Below are positions 37,301-49,170 of a stretch of 64,000 nucleotides of DNA, one piece after another. A model generated the notes under the pieces. The model was not told the origin of the DNA, searched no databases, and saw nothing but the letters and a program-made list of their open reading frames with translations. Each line of letters begins with the position of its first letter. Positions within the stretch are counted from its first letter, which is position 1. The stretch is taken from contig CAJQUN010001075.1 of assembly GCA_907163345.1 (NCBI GenBank), positions 47,260 through 111,259 on the forward strand. Reading direction: 5' to 3'. The DNA comes from Haberlea rhodopensis (lineage: Eukaryota; Streptophyta; Magnoliopsida; Lamiales; Gesneriaceae). Made by a program: the position numbers and the translations under genes.

Positions 37301-40300
37301 TTAATCCTCTCTAGCAACTATGTGGTGCAACACCTTCTTGGAATGAGGATACCCGAAGTCGCAGAAGATCTTTATAAACAATTCCAAGGGTATTTTGCAT
37401 CTCTCTCTTGCGACAAATATGCTAGTAACGTTGTGGAAAAATTTTTGTTTCATTCTGGAGAAATGCATGCTGCTTCAATAATAATGGAGCTTCTCGCGAA
37501 TCCTTGTGCCGCAAAGCTTCTAGTGGATCCTTTTGGGAATTTCGTCGTTCAGTCTGCCTTAAAAAATTCAAAGGTTAGATACTCCTTAAGTAAATTTGCA
37601 ATTTTGCAAAATATAATGGTTTCTCTGCTTTAGGTTGCAGCAGCTACCAGGCGTTTAAGCTTTGAAATTGTTTACATTGGCTGTGGTTCTAGACTTCTAG
37701 TTGATAGATTGGTCTGGTTAAGCTTGAGTCAACGCCAAAAAATTACAACTTCTAGCTTAAGTTTTACGATCTCATTTCTAAGGCCTGAGTCATGGTTGAA
37801 TTAGAGAGCTCGAGCTTAATGTCACGACCCGCAACTTTCTAGAAGATTCCGGCATACATTGGAGAGGCTTTGGGACATCCGGAAGCTCCCGGAAGCTTGA
37901 AGAACACTTTGGAGCACCCCGGAAGATTCTAGACATCCCTTGTACATTCTTTTGTAGGTCATTCTAGAACCTTATAGAAATACATGTTAGAAGTATGTAG
38001 AAGCTTGTAGATGTGTGGAACATCCTAGAAGATCATTTCTAGCCATTAGATCAAATTGATCATCACCGTCCATTGAGGAGGTGAACTTGTATATATAGGG
38101 GGGAGGAGTTCATTTGTAATCCATTAAGTTTTCAATCAAGTATTCAAGCAATACAAAGCATTCTCTCAAATCTCTTTGTGTTCTCTCTTTCTAGCACTTT
38201 AGCAACCAACTCGGGAGGAAGGCTGACTTGCTAGCGACGCGGGGTTACTAGTCAAGTGCCGCACGGGTTCGAGAAAGTTTGGGTGAAAGCTCTCATCCCG
38301 TGACAAGTGGTATCAGAGCCTAGGTCGGCTCTTAAAGCTTCCGCACTCAAGGTTGTTCGTTGGTGTTTGCTAGAAGAAAGAATGTCGGACTCAGGGGTGG
38401 TCCAACAACCCGAGAAGCCGGAGAAGGCACCAAGGAAGGGCCGAGGCCAGTCAAGGGAACCCTCGGTCGACTTTATGGGTGGCATGGAGAACCGGATGAT
38501 CCGACTGGAGCAATACATGGCGGATCACTCCCAAGCCTTCGAGGATGTGGCCGAGAGGGTACGGGAACTTGAAGAAAACACCTCAGGGGAGGAGTTTCAA
38601 GGTCAGGTACTCCAACAAATTAACTCTTTCCATTTTGATGCGAAGAATCAATTCAATGAATTTAGGGGCATGATTGAGGCCTTGCAAGAAGAGTTCAAAA
38701 CTCTCAAGGCCGACATGGTTATATGCAAAAGGGCCATGGCCAATGCGGGGGAACATGTGGCCACGACACCAACCAGGATCGATGTTCCAAGGCCAAGACC
38801 ATACAATGGGACTCGCAATGCTAAGGAACTTGATAACTTTCTATGGAACTTGGAGCAATACTTTGCAGCCTCGAATGTACGGGACAACGAGGCCAAGATT
38901 CGCACAGCGCCCCTATTCCTGACCGACACAGCCACTCTATGGTGGAGAAGGCGACACGCCGATATTGAGCGAGGCACATGCCGCATGGATACATGGGAAG
39001 ACTTCAAGGCCGAGCTCAAGCGGCAATTCTACCCCGAGAATGTGGAGTATGAGGCTCGGGGACGCCTACGACGGCTCACACACAACAAAACTATAAAAGA
39101 GTACATCAAGGAGTTCCAAGAGATCATATTGGAGATCCCAGAGTTGACGGATCGTGAGGCATTCTTCGCTTTCCTTGATGGGCTCAGGCCATGGGCAAAA
39201 CAGGAGCTCCAACGCCGTCAAGTGCAAGATTTGGCTACGGCAATTGCTTATGCCGAGAGCCTTATTGAGTTGCGGCCCTCCAACGATGGCAACAACAAGG
39301 GCAAGAGGGATGACAAGGGCAAAGGTATGGGAGGCAACCAGTCAAACTCAAGCCAAACCTACAACAGGGGCAATGCACCAAGACCATCAACCAATAGGTC
39401 CAATGACCGGGAACGGACTTGCTTCCTCTGTCACAAGACCGACCACTTCATGGCCAATTGCCCAAAAGTAAATAAGCTAGCAGCTCTTGCAGATGAAGAT
39501 GATGAGCCACAGGAGGAGGGCACACAGATTGGATCTCTACGGCTCCTCAATGCCGTCAAAGCAAAGGTGGAGCGCGCCAAACCCAAGGGTGGGTCTATGT
39601 TTGTGGATGCCTTGGTTAGGGGGCGACGAGTCAAGGCATTAGTGGATACGGGGGCCACACACAACTTCATCCGGGAGGAGGCGGCGAAGAAGCTGGGGCT
39701 TGCCATCACTCCAACCGGAGGATCAATCAAGTCAGTGAATGCAAAGGCCAAACCAATCGCCGGAGCGGCCAAGGGAGTGAAGACCACAATAGGAGAATGG
39801 CAGGGATATGTCTCCTACACAGTGGTGCCCATGGATGACTATGACATGGTACTTGGGCTAGAGTGGCTCGATGAGGTACGAGCTTGCATTCTACCATTTT
39901 CAGACTCTTTATATATCCTTGATGCAAACACTCCTTGCACTATACCGGCCAAGAGGGAGGCCAAGGGGCCGAGCATGTTGTCGGCTATTCAATTCGCAAA
40001 GGGACTTAGGCGTAGTGAGGAGACCTATGCCATAGTTCCTAAGATAGACGAAGGGCCAAAGACCGAGGGCTTGGGGGAGTTGCCCATGGAAGTCAAGGTC
40101 GTTCTTGAGGACTTCAAGGACATTATGCCAAAGGAGCTCCCGAAGAAGCTACCACCAAAGAGGGACGTGGACCACAAAATCGAGCTAGTAGCGGATGCCA
40201 GCCCGCCCTCACGCACACCCTATCGGATGGCACCACCTGAATTGGAAGAGTTGAGGAAACAACTCAAGGAACTACTTGATGCGGGGATGATCCAGCCATC

Positions 40301-43300
40301 CAAGTCCCCATATGGTGCACCAGTGCTCTTTCAAAAGAAGCATGACGGATCTCTACGCATGTGCGTGGACTATAGGGCCTTGAACAAGTTGACGGTCCGG
40401 AACAAGTACCCTATACCACTCATTGGAGAATTGTTCGACCAACTTGGAGGGGCCAAGTGGTTTTCAAAGATAGACTTGCGGTTCGGATATTGGCAAGTGC
40501 GGATTGCCGTAGGGGATGAGCCAAAGACCGCCATGGTCACGAGGTATGGGTCTTATGAATTTCTAGTTATGCCATTTGGTCTCACCAATGCCCCGGCCAC
40601 ATTTTGCACCCTCATGAACAAGGTATTCCACCCCTACTTGGATAAATTTGTGGTTGTTTACCTTGATGATATTGTTATCTACTCATCCACGTTGGAGGAA
40701 CACGTGGAGCATTTGGGAAAAGTATTTCAGGCACTTCGGGAGAATGAACTTTACATCAAGTTGGAGAAGTGCTCTTTTGCCCGAGATGAGGTGTCATTCT
40801 TGGGCCACAACATCAAGACGGGGCATATCATGATGGAAGAGGCCAAGGTGAAGGCCATACGTGATTGGGAGGCTCCAACCAATGTGCCCCAACTCAGATC
40901 TTTTCTGGGGCTAGCCAACTACTACCGTCGCTTCATACAGGGGTATTCTAATATTGCCACACCCCTCACTAATCTATTGAAGAAGAACAAAAAGTGGGAG
41001 TGGGATCCAAAGTGCCGGGAAGCATTTGAAGAGCTAAAGATCAAGGTGACGGAGCAACCAGTCTTAGCCCTACCGGATCACACAAAGCCATACGAGGTGC
41101 ACACTGATGCCTCGGACTATGCCATTGGGGGCGTTCTTATGCAAAATGGGCATCCCATTGCTTTTGAGAGCCGCAAGTTGAATGATGCCGAGCGGCGCTA
41201 CACAGTCCATGAGAAGGAGATGACTGCGGTGGTCCATTGTCTACGAGTATGGAGGCATTACTTGCTTGGGAGCAAGTTTATTGTGCGGACAGACAATTTT
41301 GCCACAAGCTACTTCCAAACCCAAAAGAAGCTCACTCCGAAGCAAGCAAGGTGGCAGGAGTTTCTTGCGGAGTTTGACTACACATTGGAGTACAAGCCGG
41401 GGACTACCAATCGTGTAGCCGATGCCTTAAGCCGGAAGGTAGAGCTTGCAGCCATAAGCCAACCCGCCAGCATGTTGAAGGATCGCATACGGGAAGGGCT
41501 TGATCAAGACCCGATGGCAAGGAACATCATGGACTTTGCTAGGGAAGGCAAAACCCGACGGTTTTGGATTCGAGATGGCTTGCTATTCACTAAGGGAGAC
41601 CGCCTCTTTGTGCCCAAGTGGGGAAATTTGCGCCGGGAAATACTCAAGGAGTGTCATGATACAAAGTGGGCGGGCCACCCGGGGATGCATCGTACTATGG
41701 CACTCATGGAGGATTCTTATTATTGGCCCAGGATGCGGGAGGATGTGGAGGTCTATGTGAGGACTTGCCTTGTGTGCCAACAAGACAAGGTGGAACAACA
41801 GCAGCCAGCCGGTCTCCTACAACCACTTCCCATTCCTGAGCACCCTTTCGAGAGCATATCCATGGACTTCATTACGGCACTACCCAAGTCAGAAGGGTGC
41901 GGGACTATCATTGTTGTGGTGGACAGATTTTCTAAGTATGCCATCTTTATTGCTGCACCGCCAGACATCACTGCCGTTGACACAGCCAAGCTTTTCACTA
42001 AACACGTGGTCAAGCATTGGGGCATTCCAAAGACCATTGTGAGTGATCGCGACCCTCGCTTCACGGGGAAGTTTTGGTCCGAGCTATTCAAGCTTTTGGG
42101 GTCCGATCTTGCATTCTCAACAAGTTTCCACCCGCAAACGGATGGGCAGACCGAGCGGGTGAATGCGCTACTGGAATTATACCTACGGCACTATGTGAGT
42201 GCCAACCAGCGAGATTGGGCAAAACTCTTAGACACTGCCCAGTTCTCTTATAATTTGCAGCGGAGCGAATCTACTGGGCGTAGTCCATTTGAGTTAGCCA
42301 CAGGCAGACAGCCGATGACACCGCATAACATTGCCACGGGCTACACAGGGAGCAGCCCCGCGGCATACACATTCGCCAAGTCCATACAGGAGGAGACTGA
42401 CTTGCTCGGGCATCCTTGAACAAAGCCGCCAAAAAGATGAAGAAGTGGGCAGATCTCAAGCGACGAGCGGTCGAGTTCAAGGAAGGTGACCTTGTAATGG
42501 TGAAGCTACTACCTCAACAATTCAAATCATTGCGGCCAGTACACAAGGGGTTGATACGTAGATATGAAGGCCCATTTCCCATCGAGCGGCGTATAGGCAC
42601 AGTGTCTTATCGACTACAATTACCGCCAAAGTTAAAGATCCATCCAGTGTTTCATGTGAGTCAGCTGAAGCCATATCATGCAGACATGGAGGATCCAAGC
42701 CGTGGGACATCACGTCGGGCGCCAACTGCTGTGGTCACTTCATATGACAAAAGCGTAGAGGAGATTTTGGCGGACCGAGTGATACGTAAAAGAGGAGTTC
42801 CCCCATACACAGAGTACTTCGTGCAATGGAAGGGTCTACCTGAGGCAGAGTCTAGCTGGGAGCACGAAGACCACTTGTGGCAATTTGCACACAAGATCAA
42901 GGAGTTCCGCGATATTCAGGCGACGAGGGCGTCGCCAATTTAGGTGGGGGAGAATGTCACGACCCGCAACTTTCTAGAAGATTCCGGCATACATTGGAGA
43001 GGCTTTGGGACATCCGGAAGCTCCCGGAAGCTTGAAGAACACTTTGGAGCACCCCGGAAGATTCTAGACATCCCTTGTACATTCTTTTGTAGGTCATTCT
43101 AGAACCTTATAGAAATACATGTTAGAAGTATGTAGAAGCTTGTAGATGTGTGGAACATCCTAGAAGATCATTTCTAGCCATTAGATCAAATTGATCATCA
43201 CCGTCCATTGAGGAGGTGAACTTGTATATATAGGGGGGAGGAGTTCATTTGTAATCCATTAAGTTTTCAATCAAGTATTCAAGCAATACAAAGCATTCTC

Positions 43301-44313
43301 TCAAATCTCTTTGTGTTCTCTCTTTCTAGCACTTTAGCAACCAACTCGGGAGGAAGGCTGACTTGCTAGCGACGCGGGGTTACTAGTCAAGTGCCGCACG
43401 GGTTCGAGAAAGTTTGGGTGAAAGCTCTCATCCCGTGACATTAAGCCCATAACTATCTTTTATTAATTACCATTTTAATATTGTAACTACTTTATAGTTT
43501 ATAAAATTTAATTTGTGCGTGTAATATTTCGAAAACTTGATTGCAGAGGTTCTTTTTAAGTTTTACGGTATATTATTATATGTACTGGAATGGTGTCTGC
43601 TGCTTAATTGAAATTTTTCGTTCAGATTGCACCAACAAATTGCCAAAAGGTTAAGACTTTAAGCATCATTAGAACTGAAATAATCTCGAGTGCAGCAAAA
43701 TGTTTTCCGGTCATATCTAGTTTAATTCACATTTGGATGGATCCAGTTACTCTTATTGTAGCTGGTTTATAATCTTGAAAAGATGAATCCGGTTCCGGTT
43801 CCGGTTCCGGTTCCTAGACCCAAACCATGGAACCAATCCGATTCGGAACCCCGGAACCAGATTGGGTCTGGATTGTACCGGTTCCAACCGGAACTGGAAC
43901 CGGTTAGGCGATCGATCGTCATTCTCGGAGATCGATCGTCAATGCACCCTTTTTTTTAAAAAAAGTTACGGCCTTTGGCGATCGATCGCCAAGAATCCGT
44001 TTCCGAACCGGATTTAACCGGTCCGTTTCCGGATCGGATCCGGTTAACCCGGTCCGATAAGCAGCCTGACATATTTCTGTTCAACACATAATCCGATTAA
44101 AATTTCACTGTTTGATATGAGGAAGATTTTAAGCTTAGAGCTTTGAATCTATGTTATTGATTACTTCTCATCGTGCAAAAGCAGGGACGTCCCCGTGATG
44201 CTATGATGAATTTGATACGAGTGAATGTGGCATCCATGCAAAACAATCTCTATGGAAGAAAGATCCTAGACTATCTCGATAAGAGGAAGCAATGTATGAA
44301 TGAAAGATGTTAG
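34395..44313 (+). CDS. Pumilio/PUF-family RNA-binding protein, split by a chromovirus in its last intron
   Basis: Five exons: 34395-35351, 35457-35619, 37051-37214, 37315-37573, 44185-44313. Phases join correctly and would give about 556 residues. The first 200 residues are low-complexity; the C-terminal part is a PUF domain with recognisable repeats (FGSQFVEKLF, SSGQHVMIHCVKH, RSGCCVLQSCVE, then FGNYVVQHLL across the exon 3/4 junction, YASNVVEKFL, FGNFVVQSAL, LYGRKILDYL). PUF proteins bind 3' UTR motifs and repress or destabilise mRNAs, usually in the cytoplasm. Exon 1 holds a T8 run (34797-34804) where seven T would keep the frame; as given, translation stops at 34814. The last intron is 6.6 kb, 5.6 kb of it retrotransposon. 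Confidence 0.85.
36165..36720. repeat. Possible retroelement-derived insertion in Pumilio intron 2
   Basis: The stretch from TGTTGGGAATTTGACC to AGCCCAACTTCAAC differs from the surrounding AT-rich intron and contains a GGGGAAAACTCCCAGGAG phrase and a GCCGATGTGGGAC phrase, both often seen in plant LTR or TRIM-type repeats. Ends and target duplication are not clear. Confidence 0.35.
37820..38305 (+). repeat. 5' LTR of the chromovirus
   Basis: Starts TGTCACGACCCGC and ends TCCCGTGACA, giving inverted ends TGTCACG / CGTGACA. A TATA box (TATATATAGG, near 38090) is placed as expected for the LTR promoter. Identical by eye to 42955-43440. Confidence 0.95.
38308..38319 (+). other. Primer-binding site of the chromovirus
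   Basis: TGGTATCAGAGC, complementary to the 3' end of initiator methionine tRNA, begins 2 bp after the LTR. Confidence 0.9.
38382..42943 (+). CDS. Chromovirus gag-pol polyprotein with chromodomain, one frameshift
   Basis: The first in-frame ATG is at 38382 (MSDSGVVQQPEK). Domains in order: gag (LWWRRRHADIERGT, EFQEIILEIPELTD), CCHC knuckle (CFLCHKTDHFMANC), protease (ALVDTGATHNF), RT (YLDDIVIYS; the usual DLRSGYWQ block reads DLRFGYWQ), RNase H (HTDASDYAIGGVL), integrase zinc finger (HPGMHRTMALMEDSYYWPRM, CLVCQQDK) and core (SMDFITALP, SDRDPRFTG, TDGQTERVN). The frame ends at 42419; a second frame (from 42416, stop near 42943) continues the integrase C-terminus (KKMKKWADLKRR, SYRLQLPPKLKIHPVFHVS) and a chromodomain (EEILADRVIRKRGVPPYTEY, FVQWKGLPEAESSWE). 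The break near 42405-42416 is the only lesion seen. Confidence 0.93.
42955..43440 (+). repeat. 3' LTR of the chromovirus
   Basis: Preceded by the purine tract GGTGGGGGAGAA (42943-42954), which overlaps the polyprotein stop. Sequence matches the 5' LTR throughout by eye. Confidence 0.95.
43788..44058. repeat. CCGGTT-rich element with CGATCGATCG motifs
   Basis: Begins with four tandem CCGGTT units, contains further CCGGTT/AACCGG inversions (GTACCGGTTCCAACCGGAAC) and ends with AACCGGTCCG, GGATCGGATCC and CCGGTTAACCCGG. Two exact CGATCGATCG cores (about 43908, 43978) and one near copy (about 43930) lie in the middle. Probably a small non-autonomous DNA element; no clear target duplication. Confidence 0.55.
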
Positions 44314-44705
44314 AACTTGGATGACAGTTCGGATTTGTTTATTTTAATCAGTTCGAAAATGTTTTTGTGATGTTCTTGAGAAGATAAATTGCCTCAATTG
44401 ATTTTTATTACTGCATAGTTATGAGTGAACATAAGTTATCGATGTAGAAAATCACAGAATGTTGTAGTTTATTTGATGTAATTTTGGTGAATTCTATCTC
44501 AGTCTAGGGATATTAATTTTGATGGTATCTTATCTAACCGCTTGCAGTCTGAGCCGTTAGAACAGTGAGAGAGGTAACAATATTTATATTTCTATTGTCA
44601 CATGCGTGATTTACTATTGGCTAAAACTTTTTGTTTTTTATTTGAAGCAAAAAACTTTTTGTTTGGATGTTGGTATTTTAACCTAAAATTGGGAATTAGA
44701 CCATA
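44314..44705. other. Pumilio 3' flank
   Basis: Likely 3' untranslated region followed by AT-rich spacer up to the hAT element. No further feature seen. Confidence 0.5.
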
Positions 44706-45089
44706 CTCACGTATAGACATGATCACGGTTCGAAAACGTCGATTCGAATGTTCAAAAAAGCTCGACCTTTAACCTTAACATTCGTAGACGGTTCAGGTTA
44801 CGGTTCATGAACCACTGGTTACGGTTATGGTTACAGTCCGATCCTTAATTTTTATAAATTAAAAAAATTAAATTAAAATTTTATTTTAAACATTTAAAAT
44901 AAAAAATAATAATAAAAAAAAAGAACAAAGGAAATGTAAGGGGAAGGGCTTGAACTTTTGAAGTTGCCTACGTATCTTCTTAAGGTGTAGATGAATCAAA
45001 GCCCACGTAGTTATCTTCCGCTTTCCTATTCAAAAGATAGGAGACCCCTTCTCCAGAAGTTACGGGGTCTCAATCACTTCCGTTACCTG

Positions 45090-47673
45090 TCCCCGTAGTA
45101 GTAGCTTATTCGGTATCAAATTCATCTTGGTCCGAGCTCGTTTCCATTCCTTGTTGTCGTTTTGCCGCCCTCACCAAATCGTACATTAGTGCTTGGGACT
45201 CTAAAGAATTCGGAGACACTTTTTATCGTCTTACGTCCAATATATTTCCCCTTGTGCTAAATGCTTGCTCCACGACAACGGGTGATACGGGGCAAGCTAA
45301 GATCTCCTTTGTTATGATGGAAAAAAAATCGGGAAAATTTGTGTCTTTTGTGACCACCACCAAAAGATATCAAAATGATGCTAGCTATCTGCTTTACTTA
45401 AATCATTAAATACATTCAACATTTCACAAAACCTTTACATACATTCCATTGGTGTGAAAATAAATAGATATTAGAGTTTTCATCATGTTGTGCAAAAAAT
45501 GAACACAATAACTCTTTATATTCATATGAATCATTCAATAATTTATATGTTGAGTTCCAACGTGTCGGTATATCTTGTAAAAACAATTTAGGTCGCATGC
45601 CATTAATTTTACAAAACTTACCCATTGTTTCATCATCTTTGGACGAGACCACAAATAAGACAAGACCAATTTAAGTTTAATATGATTTTCTAATGATCTT
45701 AATTCATCTTGCACACTTAGGTTCTGAACATGACATATACATCGGATATGAAAAATAAACCACCAATCGCAGGTTGACAAACTTGATTAAGTTCTTCTAT
45801 ACTCAATATGTATCAAATGATATTAGGGGTGTGCAAAAAAATTGCAAAACCCAACCCACCGGCCCAACCCGCACTCACCCACCCTTATCCGCCTGTTTTA
45901 ACTTTTGAAAAAAAAAATGTTGCAGTTGTAAAATTAAGCAACCCGCAATTATGTGGGTGGGCAGTAGATTGTCGCACTTCCATCCGCCTACCCACCCAAC
46001 ACGCCCGCATATTTATATATTAAAGATTTCTTTAATTATAAAATTAAATATTTAGAGATTTAAGTTGCAAACTATAATTTGTAAATCATCAATATTTCAG
46101 TTTGCTAATTTTTTGTAAAATATTTAAAGTATAACTTGTACTTATTTTTTTAATATAATTTATTTTGTCGATTGAAAAATATTGTTGATTCATTGAGAGA
46201 TCTTTAATTATGAATCTTGTAATAACAAGAAATATTTTTTTATTTTGGGAACTTCATTTTGTAGTAAGAAGAAATATTTTTATTTTTATTTTGGACTTAG
46301 GAATTATCGTTTTAAAGTAAATGTTTAAAATTAGTGATATCACAATTTGATGATTGAAGATTCTGATACTTTAATTTATTATATTTTTTGTTTCGTTTTG
46401 AGATAACTTTTTCAGTTTCAGTTTTAGTACATGATTTGGATATTTATAATTTTTAGTATGATTGATGATCTATCGTTTTAACTATATTTATTTTCAATTG
46501 CAAAGGATTTGATAATCAAGATTCATATAATATTTTGCTCACATGATTAAGTTTTTATTATTTTATATTGATCTATCAATTTATTTAATTTCAATTTTAT
46601 TTTATTATCATCGATAATAAATACCATAGTTTAAGAACTTATAAAAATATATTAATTGTAATTGATTTCTATTTGATCGGCTAACCGTCACCACCCACCC
46701 GCATCCGCCCGCAGCCGCACCCACCCGAACCTCGCGGTTTTGTATATTTGTTGTGTGGGTGTGGTTTGACAATTTAGCAAACCGCACGTAGTGGGTTGGA
46801 TGATTATTTTATGCCTACAACCCAAACTCACCCACGTACACCCCTAAATGGTACATAAAATTTTTTGGAAGTTAAACCATATTCTTCTAACATGACACAA
46901 ATCAATTGGGAAATATATTCGGTGGTGTATGCTTCATTGAACACTCGATATGCGATTAACATTTTTTATATTGACCATGATTCATCACTCCAATGGCAAG
47001 TAACTTCCATATACGAATTAGTTCGCCAATGATCACTCAATATCAGAAGATATAGAAGCCTTATTATTCAAGTTACTAAATAATTTACTTAAATCTTTCT
47101 TTTTTGACGAAGTAATTTTTAAGAGTTTGCGTGAGTGTGGTATTAGAAACACGATTAGCACTAGGTTGTAGAGATTCATGACATAAATCTTCGAAACCAA
47201 ATCTAGATACAATATTAAAAGAAAGATACTCTACGGAGGTAAATTTAGCCATTGATTATCTTAATATAGTGCATCCGTGTATTTGAAAAGTGGAGAGTTA
47301 GTACCTTCACCCGAAGAATGAAATCTAGATAGTTGAGTTTGAGAAGCATCATTAACAAACTCCATTGGATGCTTTTTCTCGATATGTCGCTTCAACGATC
47401 CATAACCCCACCACTTTGAAATTTTAATGATATGTTGCAATGTTTGCATTCCACACGCATTTCTCCAGATGGAAGCGTCACATTCTCAAAATGTTCAGTA
47501 AAAATGGATGATTTAAGTGGAGGAGTAGATCTAACCTTCGTTTGCACACTTTCTCTGGTATCAAACGTAGCAAACAAATCATTATCGGTGAATTCGATAT
47601 CGTCGATATCAATATCTAGAATTGTCACATTCTCCTTCCCCTTTCCTTTTCGTGATGCACTAGAACCTTCCAT
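45090..47673 (-). pseudogene. hAT transposase remnants (BED finger, core, dimerisation domain)
   Basis: From ATG at 47673: a serine/lysine-rich N-terminus, then a BED zinc finger (VECKHC, GYGSLKRHIEKKHP) broken by a one-base shift in a short C/G run (47406-47409). The core survives at 45416-45780 (HIRCICHVQNLSVQDELRSL, PTRWNSTYKLLNDSYEYKEL). The C-terminal hATC region lies at about 45100-45330 (EILACPVSPVVVEQAFST, RGNILDVRR). The middle is interrupted by the element at 45824-46846. No functional transposase is possible. Confidence 0.85.
45824..46846. mobile_element. Non-autonomous TIR element nested in the hAT transposase
   Basis: Termini TAGGGGTGTGC and, on the reverse strand, TAGGGGTGTAC. 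Flanks AATGATAT (45816-45823) and AATGGTAC (46847-46854) agree at 6 of 8 positions, compatible with an old hAT duplication. Subterminal regions are rich in ACCCACCC and CCGC phrases on both sides; the centre is very AT-rich and non-coding. Confidence 0.75.
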
Positions 47674-48020
47674 TGATTAATTCGTAAAATAATGAAAAAG
47701 AGATAGAGTAAAAGAATAGTAGTTGTAAACTTGAAAGTAAGACCAATAATATGTATTGTATGCTTTGAGAATTAAGATGAGATTTGATGAAAAATGTATT
47801 GGATTATGGGTATTTATAGATATGAAAAACAACGATCTTTTAATTGTAGCCGTCGATCTATAACGGTAACAAAATCTGGACCTTTGATTTTAAAATATTA
47901 AAAAACAATCTGCAATATTACCGTTAAACCGGCGGCTAACCGCCAGTTCACGTCACTAAACAGTCAGAAAATCCTGGCCGTCCATTTAAAAATAAAAGAA
48001 TGTTCAAGGGTCAAATCCCA

Positions 48021-48048
48021 TGAACCGCCGGTTATAACCGGCGGTTCA
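48021..48048. repeat. 28-bp perfect palindrome in the hAT subterminal region
   Basis: The 28 bases centred on TTATAA (core AACCGCCGGTTATAACCGGC) equal their own reverse complement. Related half-sites (GGCGGTTAGC, AACCGGCGGC) occur at about 47930-47955. hAT elements commonly carry short subterminal motifs bound by transposase; this palindrome may be such a site. Confidence 0.85.
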
Positions 48049-48161
48049 CGGGTTTTGCATCCCATGAACCGTAACCGATCAGTCTGTAGATGGGTCGGTT
48101 ACGGTTTGGACCCGCCTAACCGGGTCAACAGGCTGGACCACGGTTTTTGTTGAACCGTGGC

Positions 48162-48866
48162 CAGGGGCGTAGCTAGGAATTTTGTATATGGGGGGCTAGA
48201 GGTGAAGGCGTTGAGGGAGTTCAGGGGCGGAGCCCCCGAAGGATAAGATTCATTTCTCGTGGCCAATTCACATAATGTTCATGTATAAAAAACATATATA
48301 TTATTTTTCATAATTATTTTATATAAAAAACATTTCTTTCGCATACTCGTTAGTTATTGTTTAACAAGATATTTCTCATCCATAACTTTTATTCACCACT
48401 TCTTTCTCAATCTTTTATATAAATAATTCAAAAGTCATTTAATCTAAATTTCAAATTATTATATACAATGAGTTTAAGTTTAGATAGAAAGTTTTTTTCA
48501 AAATGTTTTTTTTAAAAGAAATAATTTTTTTACTAAAAAATGTATATCTACATATTTAAAAAAACTCGTAATGATAAATTAAAAAATGAGATAATAGGAA
48601 AAATAAGTATGAAATTATTTTTACCAATAAATATTTTTTGAACAAATAAAGAAATCCAAAAATATTATGAAATGAGATCCAAAAAATTTATGAAAAGAGG
48701 TAGTTGGATTTTGAACCCATGACCCAAAGCATTTATCATCAATCCACTACAATCTGCACCACCCACCTTTAACAAATTACTTACACAAATACGTATATAT
48801 ATACAAAAAGTTTGGGCAGGGCTTGAGGGGTTGACCCCCCCAGCCCATGCCATAGGTACGCCCCTG
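48162..48866. mobile_element. MITE-like element (CAGGGGCG ends) nested in the hAT right end
   Basis: Ends read CAGGGGCGTAGCTAGG and, on the reverse strand, CAGGGGCGTACCTATG. CCGTGGC lies on both sides, but offset by two bases on the right, so the target duplication is imperfect. The interior has GGGGCGGAGCCCCC and a GACCCCCCCAGCCC phrase typical of a widespread plant hAT-like MITE group. No coding capacity. Confidence 0.7.
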
Positions 48867-49170
48867 AGTCCGTGGCCATGTTTACTCACATATTCAATAA
48901 TTCTCTCTCATTCGTTACAGTATTGTTAGTTAGATTGTCTTGCACAATAGTCGAAATATTATATTTTAATTAATATATCTATATATAATTTTTTTTAAAA
49001 TTGTATTTATCGTTATAAATATATCTTACAGTTGCTTAATTCCAAACTTATGTCTCCGACATATTTTAGCTTGTGTACATGTATTACCCAAACGTAGTAT
49101 CTATGTTTGACCCACATGAAATAAAAAATTGATCCAATGTGGGCTGTTGGATTTACAGCGAGGATAATAC

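Larger units (their letters stand above)
37820..43440 (+). mobile_element. Full-length chromovirus (Ty3/Gypsy), 5621 bp, in the Pumilio intron
   Basis: Two 486-bp LTRs (37820-38305, 42955-43440) compared base by base by eye show no difference. Primer site TGGTATCAGAGC lies at 38308, the polypurine tract just before 42955, and a complete gag-pol with C-terminal chromodomain lies between. The flanks repeat TTAA (37816-37819, 43441-43444), a 4-bp candidate target duplication (5 bp would be usual; the next bases do not match). Same orientation as the host gene. Very recent insertion. Confidence 0.95.
44714..48884 (-). mobile_element. hAT (Ac-like) DNA transposon, inactive, with two nested insertions
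   Basis: Ends form an imperfect 15-bp inverted repeat: TAGACATGATCACGG at 44714 and TAAACATGGCCACGG on the reverse strand from 48884 (12 of 15 match). They are flanked by an 8-bp duplication with one mismatch (CTCACGTA 44706-44713, CTCACATA 48885-48892), the size expected for hAT. The interior carries a broken BED-finger transposase on the minus strand and subterminal inversions of AACCGCCGGTT. Two smaller elements (45824-46846, 48162-48866) interrupt it. Confidence 0.85.
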
